Shown: piece after piece, positions 41,399-49,794 of the stretch
Layout: the number at the start of each line of letters is the position of its first letter
Numbering within the stretch: the stretch's first letter is position 1
From: an uncultured Chloroflexota bacterium
Lineage (GTDB): Bacteria; Chloroflexota; Dehalococcoidia; Lucifugimonadales; UBA826
Reading direction: 5' to 3'
Assembly: GCA_913045625.1 (NCBI GenBank)
Contig: CAJWPE010000005.1
Span: 1-49,794, forward strand
Length of the DNA stretch: 49,794 bases
The notes under the pieces: model-generated
The model's database searches: none
Told to the model about the DNA's origin: nothing
The model's input: only the letters and a program-made list of their open reading frames with translations
Program-made: the position numbers and the translations under genes

Positions 41399-42400
41399 AT
41401 GAGAAAAATTGGAATAAATAACTTTAGATTTAAAGGTGCTCCTTGGAAAGACCAATTAGCTCTTGCACAGAAGATAGATCAATTGGGATTCAACTCTATT
41501 TCTATGGGAGAATCGTGGGGAGAAGATTCACTAACCTCATTAGCCCAAATAGCTGCTGTTACGAGTAATATCAAAATTGGTACCAGCATTGTTCCTACCT
41601 ACGGAAGAACTCCTGCCAACTTAGCTATGACTGCTTTAAATATGGACAAAATGTCTGAAGGCAGATTTTTTCTTGGTTTAGGTGCTAGTGGAAAAGCAGT
41701 AATAGAGGGTTTTCATGGAGAAAAATTTGAAAAACCCTTGTCTCGAATGCGAGAGTATATAAACATAATTAGACTAGCTATGAATAATGAAAAACTCGAT
41801 AATGACGGCGAATTCTTTAAAACTAGTAGATTCAGATTACAGTTTGAGTCTTATAGAAACGATCTTCCTATATATATAGCATCTTTAAGCCCAGCAAGTT
41901 TAAAAATGACAGGAGAACTAGCTGACGGATGGCTTCCTATCTATCTAGTTCCAACAAATATGGAACATTCTCTTAATTTGATTAAAGAAGGTGCCAAAAC
42001 AAAAAACAGACAATTATCTGACATAAAACTTTCACCTCAAGTTTCTATTTATGTCACTGACAATCATAAAGAAGCATTTGATAGAGAAAGACCTCACATA
42101 GCCTTTTACATAGGAGGAATGGGTATTTTTTACCACGAATATATGCACAGAATAGGATTTGGGTCAGAATCAGACAAAATACGTGAAGCATATTTAAATC
42201 GAGATAGAGACAAAGCTGCTGAATTAGTTACAGACGAGATGGTAGCTGCAATGACTATAATTGGGACTCAGAATGAATGCTCAGACCAAATGGATATATT
42301 TTTTAATGCTGGAATAGATGAAGTCAGGTTAGTTTTCAATGAACCTAATTTTGAATCATATGTGAAATCAATAGAGTCAATATCAGAATTAATACAATAG
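41399..42400 (+). CDS. LLM-class flavin/F420-dependent oxidoreductase
   Basis: About 334 residues from ATG 41399, which has TAGGA nearby and starts at MRKIGINNFRF; the longer frame from 41336 adds residues with no homology. The luciferase-like TIM barrel shows MGESWGEDSLTSLAQIA, IKIGTSIVPTYGRTPANLAM, GRFFLGLGASG and LADGWLPIYL. The pattern is nearest to F420-dependent methylene-H4MPT reductase-like and similar dehydrogenases. The substrate is unknown. A MazG-like gene follows after 7 bases. Confidence 0.88.
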   Translation: MRKIGINNFRFKGAPWKDQLALAQKIDQLGFNSISMGESWGEDSLTSLAQIAAVTSNIKIGTSIVPTYGRTPANLAMTALNMDKMSEGRFFLGLGASGKAVIEGFHGEKFEKPLSRMREYINIIRLAMNNEKLDNDGEFFKTSRFRLQFESYRNDLPIYIASLSPASLKMTGELADGWLPIYLVPTNMEHSLNLIKEGAKTKNRQLSDIKLSPQVSIYVTDNHKEAFDRERPHIAFYIGGMGIFYHEYMHRIGFGSESDKIREAYLNRDRDKAAELVTDEMVAAMTIIGTQNECSDQMDIFFNAGIDEVRLVFNEPNFESYVKSIESISELIQ

Positions 42401-42407
42401 GATCAAG

Positions 42408-42752
42408 ATGGCACTTACTATTAATGATTTAATCCAAACATCTCACAACACTGCTAAAGAAAAGGGTTGGTGGGATGACTCAAACAGAAATGTAGGGGAA
42501 TTATTAGCTTTAATTCACAGTGAAATCAGTGAAGCACTAGAAGTTTACAGAATTAAAGGCAAAGATGGATTACAAGAAATTTGGGAAGATGAAAAAGGTA
42601 AGCCTGAAGGATTTGTCACAGAACTTGCCGATGTAATCATTCGGATTGCAGATCTTTGTGGAGAATTCAATTTAGACTTAGAGTCTACACTGGTCAAAAA
42701 AATGGAGTTTAATAAAACTCGTCCATATCGTCATGGAAATAAAAAAGCTTAG
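42408..42752 (+). CDS. MazG-like nucleotide pyrophosphohydrolase
   Basis: 114 residues, all-alpha. GWWDDSNRNVGELLALIHSEISEALE holds the EExxE-type motif, and TELADVIIRIADLC the second metal motif of the MazG/dUTPase-like superfamily. These hydrolyse non-canonical or excess NTPs to NMP. It follows the LLM oxidoreductase by 7 bases with AGGATCAAG before the ATG. Confidence 0.88.
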   Translation: MALTINDLIQTSHNTAKEKGWWDDSNRNVGELLALIHSEISEALEVYRIKGKDGLQEIWEDEKGKPEGFVTELADVIIRIADLCGEFNLDLESTLVKKMEFNKTRPYRHGNKKA

Positions 42753-42763
42753 GCTGATTTTAA

Positions 42764-43945
42764 TTAACTTACTATATGTTTTTCTAAAACCTTAGGGTCA
42801 AACTCTACGCCTAAACCAGGCCCAGTAGGAATTTGAATATATCCATTATCAAATACAATTGGATCTTTAAAAATTTTCTTATGTAATGAACCTTGATTTG
42901 CTTCAGCAATCATAAAGTTTGGTGAGCAGGTTGCTACTTGAATCGCTGCTGCTGCTGCAACTGGCCCACAATACATATGAGGTGCAATCACTGCGTAGCT
43001 TGCTTCTGCCATAGCGGCAACTTTTTTACCTACTAAGATTCCTCCAGCTTGACCAATATCAATTTGAATAATCTGTGCAGCTTGTTTTCTTAACAACTCA
43101 GAAAACTGAAAAATCGTTGCCAATCTCTCTCCAGTAGCAATTGGAATACTAGTGTGAGCTGCAACTCTAGCCATTTCATCTATATTCTCAGGTGAAACTG
43201 GCTCTTCAAACCAAAAAGGTTGGTAGGGTTCTATAGCTTTTGCAACTCTAATTGCACTGTAAGTAGTTAACTGCCCGTGAGTACCTAAGCCAACTTCAAG
43301 TTCATTTCCTACTGCATCTCTAATACTCTTGAAAATGTTTTCTGCATAAGTAATTTCCTTGAGACTAATATCTCTGGGAACTCCAGTTATGGGTTGAAAC
43401 GGATCAAATTTACAGGCAGAGTTACCATCTTTAAGCAACTGCTCTGCTACAGCTCCAGCATTTTCAGCTTTTCCTTCGGGAATAGGAGGCATGTAAGCAT
43501 AGGCTCTAAGTTGATCCCAACACTTACCTCCAAGCATATTATAAATAGGCTGATTATTAGCTTTTCCTACAATATCCCATAGTGCCATTTCTATACCAGA
43601 AATTACCATTCCATAATGCAAACTTGGCAATCTATAGTCATGTCTGCCCGCATACATGTCGTAATATATTTTTTCGATATTAAACGGGTCTTGACCAATC
43701 ACAAAAGCTTCAACAGTTTCATGAACCAATTGGATTTGAGATTGAAAATCTCTCCAAGTCATTTTTCCATGGAAAGAACTTCCTGTAAGTTTTTCTCCAA
43801 GTCCTACAATTCCTTCATCGGTAGATAATTCTAAAATTAGAAAATATTTCCCCCCAACATACCATTCTTCGTCTTGATCCCCACCACCACTTCTAATTCC
43901 GGGTTCATTTTCAATCACGTAAGTTTTAACACCAGTAACTTTCAT
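42764..43945 (-). CDS. Mandelate racemase/muconate lactonizing-family enzyme
   Basis: 393 residues of the enolase superfamily, most like the D-galactonate dehydratase branch: FWFEEPVSPEN and IPIATGERL hold the second and third metal Glu ligands, and IAPHMYCGP the C-terminal His. The first metal ligand, Asp in DxHG of galactonate dehydratase, is replaced by Gly221 in GTHGQLT, while His223 is kept. A lysine in CKFDPFQP precedes it. The family makes enolates of sugar acids. The change may alter metal binding or indicate a distinct subgroup. It starts 14 bases after the flavin monooxygenase gene and may share its transcript. Confidence 0.85.
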   Translation of the reverse strand: MKVTGVKTYVIENEPGIRSGGGDQDEEWYVGGKYFLILELSTDEGIVGLGEKLTGSSFHGKMTWRDFQSQIQLVHETVEAFVIGQDPFNIEKIYYDMYAGRHDYRLPSLHYGMVISGIEMALWDIVGKANNQPIYNMLGGKCWDQLRAYAYMPPIPEGKAENAGAVAEQLLKDGNSACKFDPFQPITGVPRDISLKEITYAENIFKSIRDAVGNELEVGLGTHGQLTTYSAIRVAKAIEPYQPFWFEEPVSPENIDEMARVAAHTSIPIATGERLATIFQFSELLRKQAAQIIQIDIGQAGGILVGKKVAAMAEASYAVIAPHMYCGPVAAAAAIQVATCSPNFMIAEANQGSLHKKIFKDPIVFDNGYIQIPTGPGLGVEFDPKVLEKHIVS

Positions 43946-43959
43946 GTTTTTCTCACTTT

Positions 43960-45123
43960 TTAATAAAGTTTAACCTCAGGTTCCAATCCTAAAAAGAATT
44001 GTCCTGCTGTATCATAATGCGCCATTCTACCTTGGATTTGTTGAGAAATAGCTCTCACATCTTGATATTTTCTTTGTATTGGTGTGGATTCGAATATTGC
44101 AGTAGAACCTGATAAATTGTAAATAATATCAGTTACTCTTACTGCCTCTCTTATAGCATGAGTACTTGCAAGTCTTAAATTTACCCTAGATTTTTCTTGC
44201 AACTTTCTGTCATTAATTGCCTGATCCCAAAGTTCTTCTACTGCCTCATTTAAATAAGAGTTAGCAGATCTCCATATAGCTTCAGCTTGACCTAATTCTC
44301 GATGAGTAAATGGCTGTAGAGAAAGTTTGTTTTGATCTTGTGGAGTTCTTGATGATGTATCGCCTATCAATGAATCAATACTTGATCTAGCTGCCCCTAA
44401 TGCAGTAGTAGCAAATCCTGCACAAAACAATAAAGTTCTAGAAAACAAATACAAAGGACCTTCCTCAACAGGAGGACCTCCAAGAACATATGTGTTTTCT
44501 TCCGAAACAAATTTATCTTTTACTGTAAAACTAAAACTTCCTGTACCCCTTAATCCATTAACATCCCATGTATCAATCCAATCAACTTCATTATTTGGGA
44601 TAAACATATCTCGCATTTCCTTAGAATCAGATCCAGTATTTCCAATTCTTCCAGAAATAGGAGCTATGGCTAATGCCCATGTTGCATGTCTAGAACCGCT
44701 ACTAAAATTCCATCTGCCAGAAAGATTGTATCCACCTTCTACAGGAATTGCATTTGGTGAAATTGGTGGCCCATTTGAAAGAATTGCTCTAGGATCCGAC
44801 CAAATTTTTTCAGCTAGTGATTTATGCATAAATCCTGAAGTGGTTGCTAATACATTATTCTGGTTAAAACACCATGCAACACTTGCATCTGCTTGAGCAA
44901 TTAAACTTACCAATTTCAAAAACTCAACAAAACTGACTTCGTGACCACCAACAGACTTCGGTACATATAGTCTAAATAGGCCTCCGTCTGCCATTTTATG
45001 AATCAAATCAATGGGGATTTGTCGAGAATCAGTAATGTCAGAAAGCCTGTTTTTGATTTCTGGCACAATACTACTTGTGAAATCTAAAAATTGTGAATCT
45101 TGTTTTGCTTCTAATTTAACCAT
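43960..45123 (-). CDS. Acyl-CoA dehydrogenase-fold flavin monooxygenase (HsaA/DszC-like)
   Basis: 387 residues. The fold is acyl-CoA dehydrogenase, but the pattern LSGRWNFSSGSRHATWALAIAPI and the N-terminal GLFRLYVPKSVGGHEVSF resemble FMN/FAD-reduced group D monooxygenases (HsaA, HpaB-like, DszC). Catalytic Glu of dehydrogenases is not evident. A flavin reductase partner is not adjacent. It is monooxygenase or dehydrogenase; the substrate may be aromatic or heterocyclic. It sits upstream of the enolase-family gene. Confidence 0.78.
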   Translation of the reverse strand: MVKLEAKQDSQFLDFTSSIVPEIKNRLSDITDSRQIPIDLIHKMADGGLFRLYVPKSVGGHEVSFVEFLKLVSLIAQADASVAWCFNQNNVLATTSGFMHKSLAEKIWSDPRAILSNGPPISPNAIPVEGGYNLSGRWNFSSGSRHATWALAIAPISGRIGNTGSDSKEMRDMFIPNNEVDWIDTWDVNGLRGTGSFSFTVKDKFVSEENTYVLGGPPVEEGPLYLFSRTLLFCAGFATTALGAARSSIDSLIGDTSSRTPQDQNKLSLQPFTHRELGQAEAIWRSANSYLNEAVEELWDQAINDRKLQEKSRVNLRLASTHAIREAVRVTDIIYNLSGSTAIFESTPIQRKYQDVRAISQQIQGRMAHYDTAGQFFLGLEPEVKLY

Positions 45124-45177
45124 TAAAAATCAGCTTTTTTATTTGAATTTAGGCACTCAAAATACATTATGACTTAA

Positions 45178-45206
45178 TTGACTGCAATTGTCAGCAAGAC
45201 TATTAT
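45178..45206 (+). promoter_or_regulatory. Sigma70 promoter of tRNA-Arg
   Basis: TTGACT (45178-45183), 17 bases and TATTAT (45201-45206). Transcription would start near 45213, 18 bases before the tRNA. Confidence 0.7.
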
Positions 45207-45230
45207 TTATCTTCTAATTCAAGTGTTTTA

Positions 45231-45307
45231 GCGCCCGTAGCTCAGCTGGATAGAGCGTATCCCTGCGGAGGATAAGGCCGTGAGTTCGAATCTCACCGGG
45301 CGCACCA
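45231..45307 (+). tRNA. tRNA-Arg (GCG)
   Basis: Complete cloverleaf: acceptor GCGCCCG/CGGGCGC, D arm GCTC/GAGC, anticodon stem TATCC/GGATA, loop CTGCGGA with anticodon GCG, T arm GTGAG-TTCGAAT-CTCAC, discriminator A and encoded CCA; 77 bases. GCG reads CGC and CGU. Most bacteria instead use ACG, deaminated to ICG by TadA, for these codons, so this anticodon is unusual. Confidence 0.93.
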
Positions 45308-45323
45308 TAAATATAATTATGTT

Positions 45324-46133
45324 TCAAAAATTTATTTTCCCAGTGATTACTGTAACTGCTTCACCTTCAATAAGTACCCTATTCTCTCTCACTTCTAACC
45401 AAAGCTCCCCGCCTCGTTTTGAAGCTTGATAAGCTTTGAGTATATTTTTATCAAATATTTTTGACCAATAAGGTGCAAGAGTAGAATGCGATGATCCCGT
45501 AACAGGATCTTCAGAAATACCATCATCTGCACAAAAAAAACGAGAGACAAAATCATATTTGGAATCTTTTGATTTAGCTGTCACTATTATGAAATCGTCA
45601 AATTTCTTTAACAAACTAAAATCAGGGTCAATGTCATAAATCACTTGTTCATCTTCATAAACTAACATTAAATCTCTCGATTTATATACTGTATGGGGCC
45701 TAGCTTTAGAAGTGATAGCGTCAAACAAAAAATCGGGTATATCTTTCAAATCTTGTTTTTCACCTAATCGTGAAGGGAAATCCATACAATAGCCTTTAAG
45801 AGTTTTAACTACTGAAATAGGGCCAACAAATTTAGTGTCAAAAACAATTTCATTCAAATCACTATAAATTTCCGACATCAAAATATGGCCCGAAGCTAAG
45901 GTAGCATGCCCACATAAATCTATCTCAAAATTTGGAGTAAACCACCGAAGTAATGGGGGTTCATCTTTTCTGATAAGAACAAAGGCTGTTTCAGACAAAT
46001 TCATCTCAACAGCGATACTTTGCATCAATTCATCACTTAATTCTTGATACAAAACCAACACAGCAGCAGGGTTGCCTTTAAATGGATCGGGAGTAAAAGC
46101 ATCAATTTGCCAAAAATCTAATGAACTAATCAT
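45324..46133 (-). CDS. PhzF-family isomerase/epimerase
   Basis: 269 residues. The N-terminal FWQIDAFTPDPFKGNPAAV contains the active-site Asn/Pro region, NLSETAFV the catalytic Glu, and FTPNFEIDLCGHATLASGH the conserved proton-handling motif. The second half repeats the fold and has EDPVTGSSH. PhzF proteins isomerise double bonds in small molecules; phenazine synthesis is not implied. It overlaps the CaiB-family gene by 8 bases. Confidence 0.9.
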   Translation of the reverse strand: MISSLDFWQIDAFTPDPFKGNPAAVLVLYQELSDELMQSIAVEMNLSETAFVLIRKDEPPLLRWFTPNFEIDLCGHATLASGHILMSEIYSDLNEIVFDTKFVGPISVVKTLKGYCMDFPSRLGEKQDLKDIPDFLFDAITSKARPHTVYKSRDLMLVYEDEQVIYDIDPDFSLLKKFDDFIIVTAKSKDSKYDFVSRFFCADDGISEDPVTGSSHSTLAPYWSKIFDKNILKAYQASKRGGELWLEVRENRVLIEGEAVTVITGKINF

Positions 46134-47334
46134 TGAGATTCGATACTACAGCTCCATTATTTAACAAATCATCAATATCTTTTTTAGAAAAATCGAACTC
46201 TTCTAAAATTTCTATAGTATTTTCTCCTAAAACTGGAGCAGATTTATATATTTCTCCAGGTGTTTCTGATAATTTGACAGGAATACCAATATTGGAAATT
46301 TCACCAGCAATTGGGTGAGCAGTTTTAATCATCATATCTCTTGAAATAACTTGTTCATTTTCAAAAACTTCTTGTATGTTCAAAATAGGACCAGAAGGAA
46401 CACCAAATTCTTCAAAAATATCTAACCAGTCATTAGTAGACTTACTTAATATAGTTTTTTGAATTTCTTCTACGAGATCATGAATGTTTTTCATCCTCAG
46501 GGAATTATCTGTAAAAAGAGGATTATTCAACAAATCAGATCTTTTAATAGCATCACATAATCTCTCCCAATTTCTTTGATTGGCAGCACCAACATTCACA
46601 TAACCATCTAATGTTTTAAATGCTTGATAAGGTGCATTCAACCTATGTGCAGTTCCCATAGGTTGAGGCGTTGAACCAGTAGCAAAAAATTCTGCAGATT
46701 CCCAAAAAGTATACGCAATTCCACTTTCTAGCAAAGAAACATCAACATGTTGTCCTTCATTAGTTTTTAATTTGTGAATGTAAGCATTTAAGATTCCATA
46801 AGCTGCATACATGCCGGAATTCAAATCTGTAATTGGTACCCCAATTTTTGTCGGAGTATTTTTATCACTTCCAGTAATACTCATTAATCCACTCATGCCC
46901 TGTGTGACCAGATCAAAACCAGCCCTATCTTTGTAAGGACCTGTAGATCCAAATCCAGAAATAGTGCAATAAATTATTGATGGATTTTCAGCTTTAATAT
47001 CTTCATATCCCATTCCCATTTTCTGAAGAGTTCCAGGTCTAAAGTTTTGTATCAAAACATCACATTTTTTAGATAACTGCTTTATTAATTTAACTCCATC
47101 AGGATTTTTGAAATCAATTACTATGCTTCGCTTATTGCGATTTACTCCCAAAAAAGCGGCAGATTCTCCATTTATAAAAGGAGGACCCATTCTACGAGTA
47201 TCATCTCCGCCATTAGGTTTTTCAACTTTAATTACATTTGCACCCATATCTGCTAATAATAGAGAACAGTATGGGCCTGCCATAATTTGAGACAAATCTA
47301 ATATGTTTACACCACTTAAAGATTTTTGAGACAT
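46126..47334 (-). CDS. CaiB/BaiF family (type III) CoA-transferase
   Basis: 402 residues. N-terminal signature GVNILDLSQIMAGPYCSLLLADMGANVIKVEKP, then GFDLVTQGMSGLMSITG and the nucleophilic Asp in GVPITDLNSGMYAAYG. It moves CoA between acids without a separate ATP input. It lies directly after the enoyl-CoA hydratase gene and before PhzF in the same operon, so it likely activates the pathway's acid. Confidence 0.92.
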   Translation of the reverse strand: MSQKSLSGVNILDLSQIMAGPYCSLLLADMGANVIKVEKPNGGDDTRRMGPPFINGESAAFLGVNRNKRSIVIDFKNPDGVKLIKQLSKKCDVLIQNFRPGTLQKMGMGYEDIKAENPSIIYCTISGFGSTGPYKDRAGFDLVTQGMSGLMSITGSDKNTPTKIGVPITDLNSGMYAAYGILNAYIHKLKTNEGQHVDVSLLESGIAYTFWESAEFFATGSTPQPMGTAHRLNAPYQAFKTLDGYVNVGAANQRNWERLCDAIKRSDLLNNPLFTDNSLRMKNIHDLVEEIQKTILSKSTNDWLDIFEEFGVPSGPILNIQEVFENEQVISRDMMIKTAHPIAGEISNIGIPVKLSETPGEIYKSAPVLGENTIEILEEFDFSKKDIDDLLNNGAVVSNLND

Positions 47335-48123
47335 CTATTCACCTTTAAAATTTGGTGGTCTTCGTTCTATGAAAGATTGTCGACCTTCTTGAAAATCAAG
47401 ACTGTCAAAATTAGAAAAAGGCAAAAAAGAATCCTCTTCAGATAAATTTTCCAAAGATTGGTTATTAATTACAGTTTGCATAATTTTCTTATGTCTCTCT
47501 TGAGACAATGGAGCTAATGGAAGCATTTCTTCTGCTAATTTTTCTACTATCGCATCCAAGTCGTTTTCTTCACACATTTGAGTAATCATACCCATAGACA
47601 AAGCAGTAGTAGCATCAAAAATTCGCCCACTGAGTAACACATATGAAGCATTTCCAGGCCCTACTAAATTCAGTAACCTTTTCATCTCACGATACCCTAC
47701 TAAAATACCTAATTTAGCTACAGGAATCCCAAATTTACTTTTAGTAGACGCAATTCTAATATCAGTAGCCATAGAAAGCTCACATCCTCCACCTACACAA
47801 ATCCCATTAATTTTAGAAATAGTTGGAATTTTTAATGATTCAATCGCATCTAATGCTCCATCAAAATACTTTGAGTAATTTTGAGCAGTACTAGAATCTT
47901 TTCTATTACTTTCAAAATCTTTAATATCTGCACCAGAAGAAAAAGATTTACCACCTGATCCTGAAAAAATCACAACTTTACAATTTTGATTTTTTTTGAT
48001 CTCTTCTACTATTTGAATCAACTTTTTCCAACCAGAAAAATTAATTGCATTATGTTGATCCGGCCTATTAAATATGACTCTAGCTATACCATCATTGATT
48101 TCAAAAAGTATTTCTTCAGTCAT
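47335..48123 (-). CDS. Enoyl-CoA hydratase/isomerase-family protein
   Basis: About 263 residues from ATG 48123, which avoids overlap with the SDR gene; ATGs at 48129 and 48153 are possible. Crotonase motifs: SFSSGADIKDF and INGICVGGGCELSMATDIRIAS, in which the first catalytic Glu is retained. The second catalytic position, usually in PELNLG, reads PVAKLGILVG with no Glu, so simple hydration may not be its reaction. It is adjacent to CaiB. Confidence 0.85.
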   Translation of the reverse strand: MTEEILFEINDGIARVIFNRPDQHNAINFSGWKKLIQIVEEIKKNQNCKVVIFSGSGGKSFSSGADIKDFESNRKDSSTAQNYSKYFDGALDAIESLKIPTISKINGICVGGGCELSMATDIRIASTKSKFGIPVAKLGILVGYREMKRLLNLVGPGNASYVLLSGRIFDATTALSMGMITQMCEENDLDAIVEKLAEEMLPLAPLSQERHKKIMQTVINNQSLENLSEEDSFLPFSNFDSLDFQEGRQSFIERRPPNFKGE

Positions 48124-48130
48124 AGTCATC

Positions 48131-48898
48131 TTAGAAAGATGTGTACCCACCATCTACCGCTATAGATACTCCATTAACATAGTCTGATGCGGATGATGAA
48201 AGATATACAGCAGTTCCAGCAAGGTCGTCAGGTTCACCCCATCTATTTGAAGGAATTCTAGATAATATCTGTTGATACCTATCTTGGAATTGATCTTTAA
48301 TCCCTTGCGTTAAATCAGTATGAATCCAACCAGGTAAAATGCAATTTGATTGAATATTATCTTTGGCCCAAGATACAGCTAAAGTTTTTGTTAATTGAAC
48401 TATTCCACCTTTACTTGAAGCATAAGCTACTGCCCAATCTAAACCAAAAATCGATGTCATTGAACCTATGTTTATAATTTTCCCTGATCCTTGAGATTTC
48501 ATTATTGGATAAACTTCTCTGGAGCATAAAAAAGCCCCAGTTAAGTTTATATTTATTACTTTATTCCAATCGTCAGTATTATAGTTTTCAGGTAATTCTC
48601 TTATGCCAATGCCCGCATTATTAATCAATACATCTATGGAACCAAAAGTATCATAAGAAGTTTTAATCATGTCTTTAATAGAAGATTCATCTGACACATC
48701 GGAATCAATTCCAATCACATTATCAACTGACTTTTTTAGTTCATTAACAGCTGCTTTAGTCTTGTCAGAATTTCGTCCAGTTATTACGACATTAGCCCCA
48801 CTTTTCCCAATTTCAGAAGCCATACCATAACCAATGCCACCATTACCTCCAGTGACTATTGCAGTTTTACCAGTTAAATCAAATAATTTTGAAGACAT
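48131..48898 (-). CDS. SDR-family oxidoreductase
   Basis: 255 residues: cofactor motif VTGGNGGIGYGMA, NNAGIGI, Ser in NIGSMTS and Tyr/Lys in VAYASSKGGIVQLT, C-terminal NGVSIAVDGGYTSF. It is a classical SDR, likely a 3-hydroxyacyl or alcohol dehydrogenase in the pathway. It follows the acyl-CoA dehydrogenase by 12 bases. Confidence 0.9.
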   Translation of the reverse strand: MSSKLFDLTGKTAIVTGGNGGIGYGMASEIGKSGANVVITGRNSDKTKAAVNELKKSVDNVIGIDSDVSDESSIKDMIKTSYDTFGSIDVLINNAGIGIRELPENYNTDDWNKVININLTGAFLCSREVYPIMKSQGSGKIINIGSMTSIFGLDWAVAYASSKGGIVQLTKTLAVSWAKDNIQSNCILPGWIHTDLTQGIKDQFQDRYQQILSRIPSNRWGEPDDLAGTAVYLSSSASDYVNGVSIAVDGGYTSF

Positions 48899-48910
48899 AA
48901 TTTACCTTAC

Positions 48911-49794
48911 TTAAAGACCTATATGGGTGGCAACTTTTTCCAAATGAAAATCAGTATCACCAAAAATCACTTCTGCTGCTTTCGCTCTTCTTGAATATAG
49001 TTGCATGTCATGCTCTTTAGTGAATCCTATAGCACCATGAGATTGATGACCCAATGCGCATACTCTACGTAATGCTTCACTAACCCATGCTTTAGCCATG
49101 GCTACATCTTTATCCGCATCCAAACCTTCTGAAAGCTTCCAGGCTGCTTGGTGAGTAATAAATTTTGAACCTTCAACATCTACAGCCATATTTGCACAAT
49201 GGTGTTGGATAGCCTGAAAACTTCCTATAGGTCTACCAAATTGAGTTCTTTGTTTAGCGTATTCTACTGTCATATCAAGAACTTTTTGTCCGCCACCAGA
49301 CATCTCTGCGCATTTACCAATTGCTGCCCATTGTAAGACTCGTTCAATTGTATCCCATCCTTGATTCAATTCTCCTAATAATGAGTCAGAAGATACTTTG
49401 ACATTATCTAAAATCACTTCAGATTGCCTATCAGAAGCAATGGTTTTTAGAAGAGTTTGAGTAACACCTTCAGCATCCATTGGAACATTAAAAATACTAA
49501 TGTCTGTTTCTTGGTCTCCAGTTCTTGCAACTACCAAAATATAATCTGAAACATGTCCATTCAGTACAAATAATTTTGTGCCATTAATTTCATACCCTTC
49601 AGCAGTTTTAGTAGCAGTAGTTTCTATCCCTAAGGAATCAATTCTTCCACTGGGTTCAGTTAAACCTAAAGTTACGTTAATTTGACCTTCAGAAATTCTT
49701 GGTAACAATTCTTTCTTTTGGTCTTCAGTGCCAGCGTCATTAATAGTCATACCACCCAAAACTACAGTAGAAAAATATGGACCAGGGAGCATAT
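48911..49794 (-). CDS. Acyl-CoA dehydrogenase, C-terminal part (runs off the right edge)
   Basis: At least 293 residues. LGLTEPSGRIDSLGIETTA, INGTKLFVLNGHVSDYILVVART, VEYAKQRTQFGRPIGSFQAIQHHCANMA and CALGHQSHGAIGFTKEHDMQLYSRRA are standard. The N-terminus lies beyond 49794. The gene heads, or is early in, the minus-strand CoA-ester operon with SDR, crotonase, CaiB/BaiF and PhzF genes. The substrate is unknown. Confidence 0.9.
   Translation of the reverse strand, partial: MLPGPYFSTVVLGGMTINDAGTEDQKKELLPRISEGQINVTLGLTEPSGRIDSLGIETTATKTAEGYEINGTKLFVLNGHVSDYILVVARTGDQETDISIFNVPMDAEGVTQTLLKTIASDRQSEVILDNVKVSSDSLLGELNQGWDTIERVLQWAAIGKCAEMSGGGQKVLDMTVEYAKQRTQFGRPIGSFQAIQHHCANMAVDVEGSKFITHQAAWKLSEGLDADKDVAMAKAWVSEALRRVCALGHQSHGAIGFTKEHDMQLYSRRAKAAEVIFGDTDFHLEKVATHIGL

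Noticed and set aside
1-49794. CRISPR array, insertion sequence, phage module or rRNA
   Set aside because: No regularly spaced repeats, transposase, integrase, capsid or rRNA sequence was seen.

Overview
The window is AT-rich bacterial DNA in two unequal parts. Bases 1 to about 2200 carry a protein ending in a type IX secretion sorting tail and the N-terminal part of a long-form IspG. Both are typical of the Bacteroidota/Marinimicrobia (FCB) side of the bacterial tree. IspG stops early, next to a poly-A run, and gene content changes there. The remaining 47.5 kb reads as one coherent chromosome. Its mix of ordinary housekeeping genes with F420-type LLM oxidoreductases, enolase-superfamily, CaiB/BaiF, PhzF and acyl-CoA dehydrogenase genes most resembles marine Chloroflexota (SAR202/Dehalococcoidia-like). 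That placement is inference from gene content only. The first 2.2 kb may be an assembly or amplification chimera, or a transferred fragment.

Layout: 2.2-10.1 kb holds acnA, an SDR, recG, a FakA/YloV-type DAK protein and rpmB. This keeps the rpmB-yloV-recG neighbourhood of Firmicutes, but with rpmB divergent. 10.2-12.2 kb holds a DapA-superfamily aldolase and an unusual MfnB-TusA fusion, followed by two small envelope proteins. 12.8-17.1 kb (minus strand) is a potassium-uptake operon (KtrB, KtrA, USP-like, two RCK_N proteins) ending in pheA; an HPP-family membrane protein is divergent from it. 17.8-22.7 kb is a tightly overlapping operon: CinA-like/NadD-like fusion, UbiD, UbiA, UbiX and an inositol-monophosphatase-family enzyme. 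The UbiD/UbiA/UbiX set fits the late steps of quinone (probably futalosine-route menaquinone) synthesis. 23.8-27.9 kb holds cmk, plsC, glmS and an EamA transporter. 29.9-35.3 kb is rpsO-pnp-dapB-asd-dapA, joining ribosome/RNA turnover to the diaminopimelate/lysine pathway. purA lies tail to tail with it.

37-49.8 kb is more accessory: tRNA-Met, an aldehyde dehydrogenase, a lipoprotein with four Cys-pair repeats, an unrecognised 456-residue protein, an LLM oxidoreductase, a MazG-like NTP pyrophosphohydrolase, a divergent enolase-superfamily enzyme, a flavin monooxygenase/acyl-CoA dehydrogenase homologue and tRNA-Arg(GCG). The last genes form a minus-strand CoA-ester operon (acyl-CoA dehydrogenase, SDR, enoyl-CoA hydratase family, CaiB/BaiF, PhzF) that runs off the right edge.

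The most noteworthy items are the MfnB-TusA fusion, a pnp gene that appears to start at ATT and encodes two S1 domains, the four-repeat cysteine lipoprotein, the CinA/NadD fusion heading the UbiDAX operon, a perfect 22-bp palindrome upstream of the aldehyde dehydrogenase gene, and the compositional junction near 2.2 kb. I found no CRISPR array, insertion sequence, phage module or rRNA. No stretch longer than 300 bases lacks a gene; the larger gaps hold promoters, tRNAs or terminators listed below.
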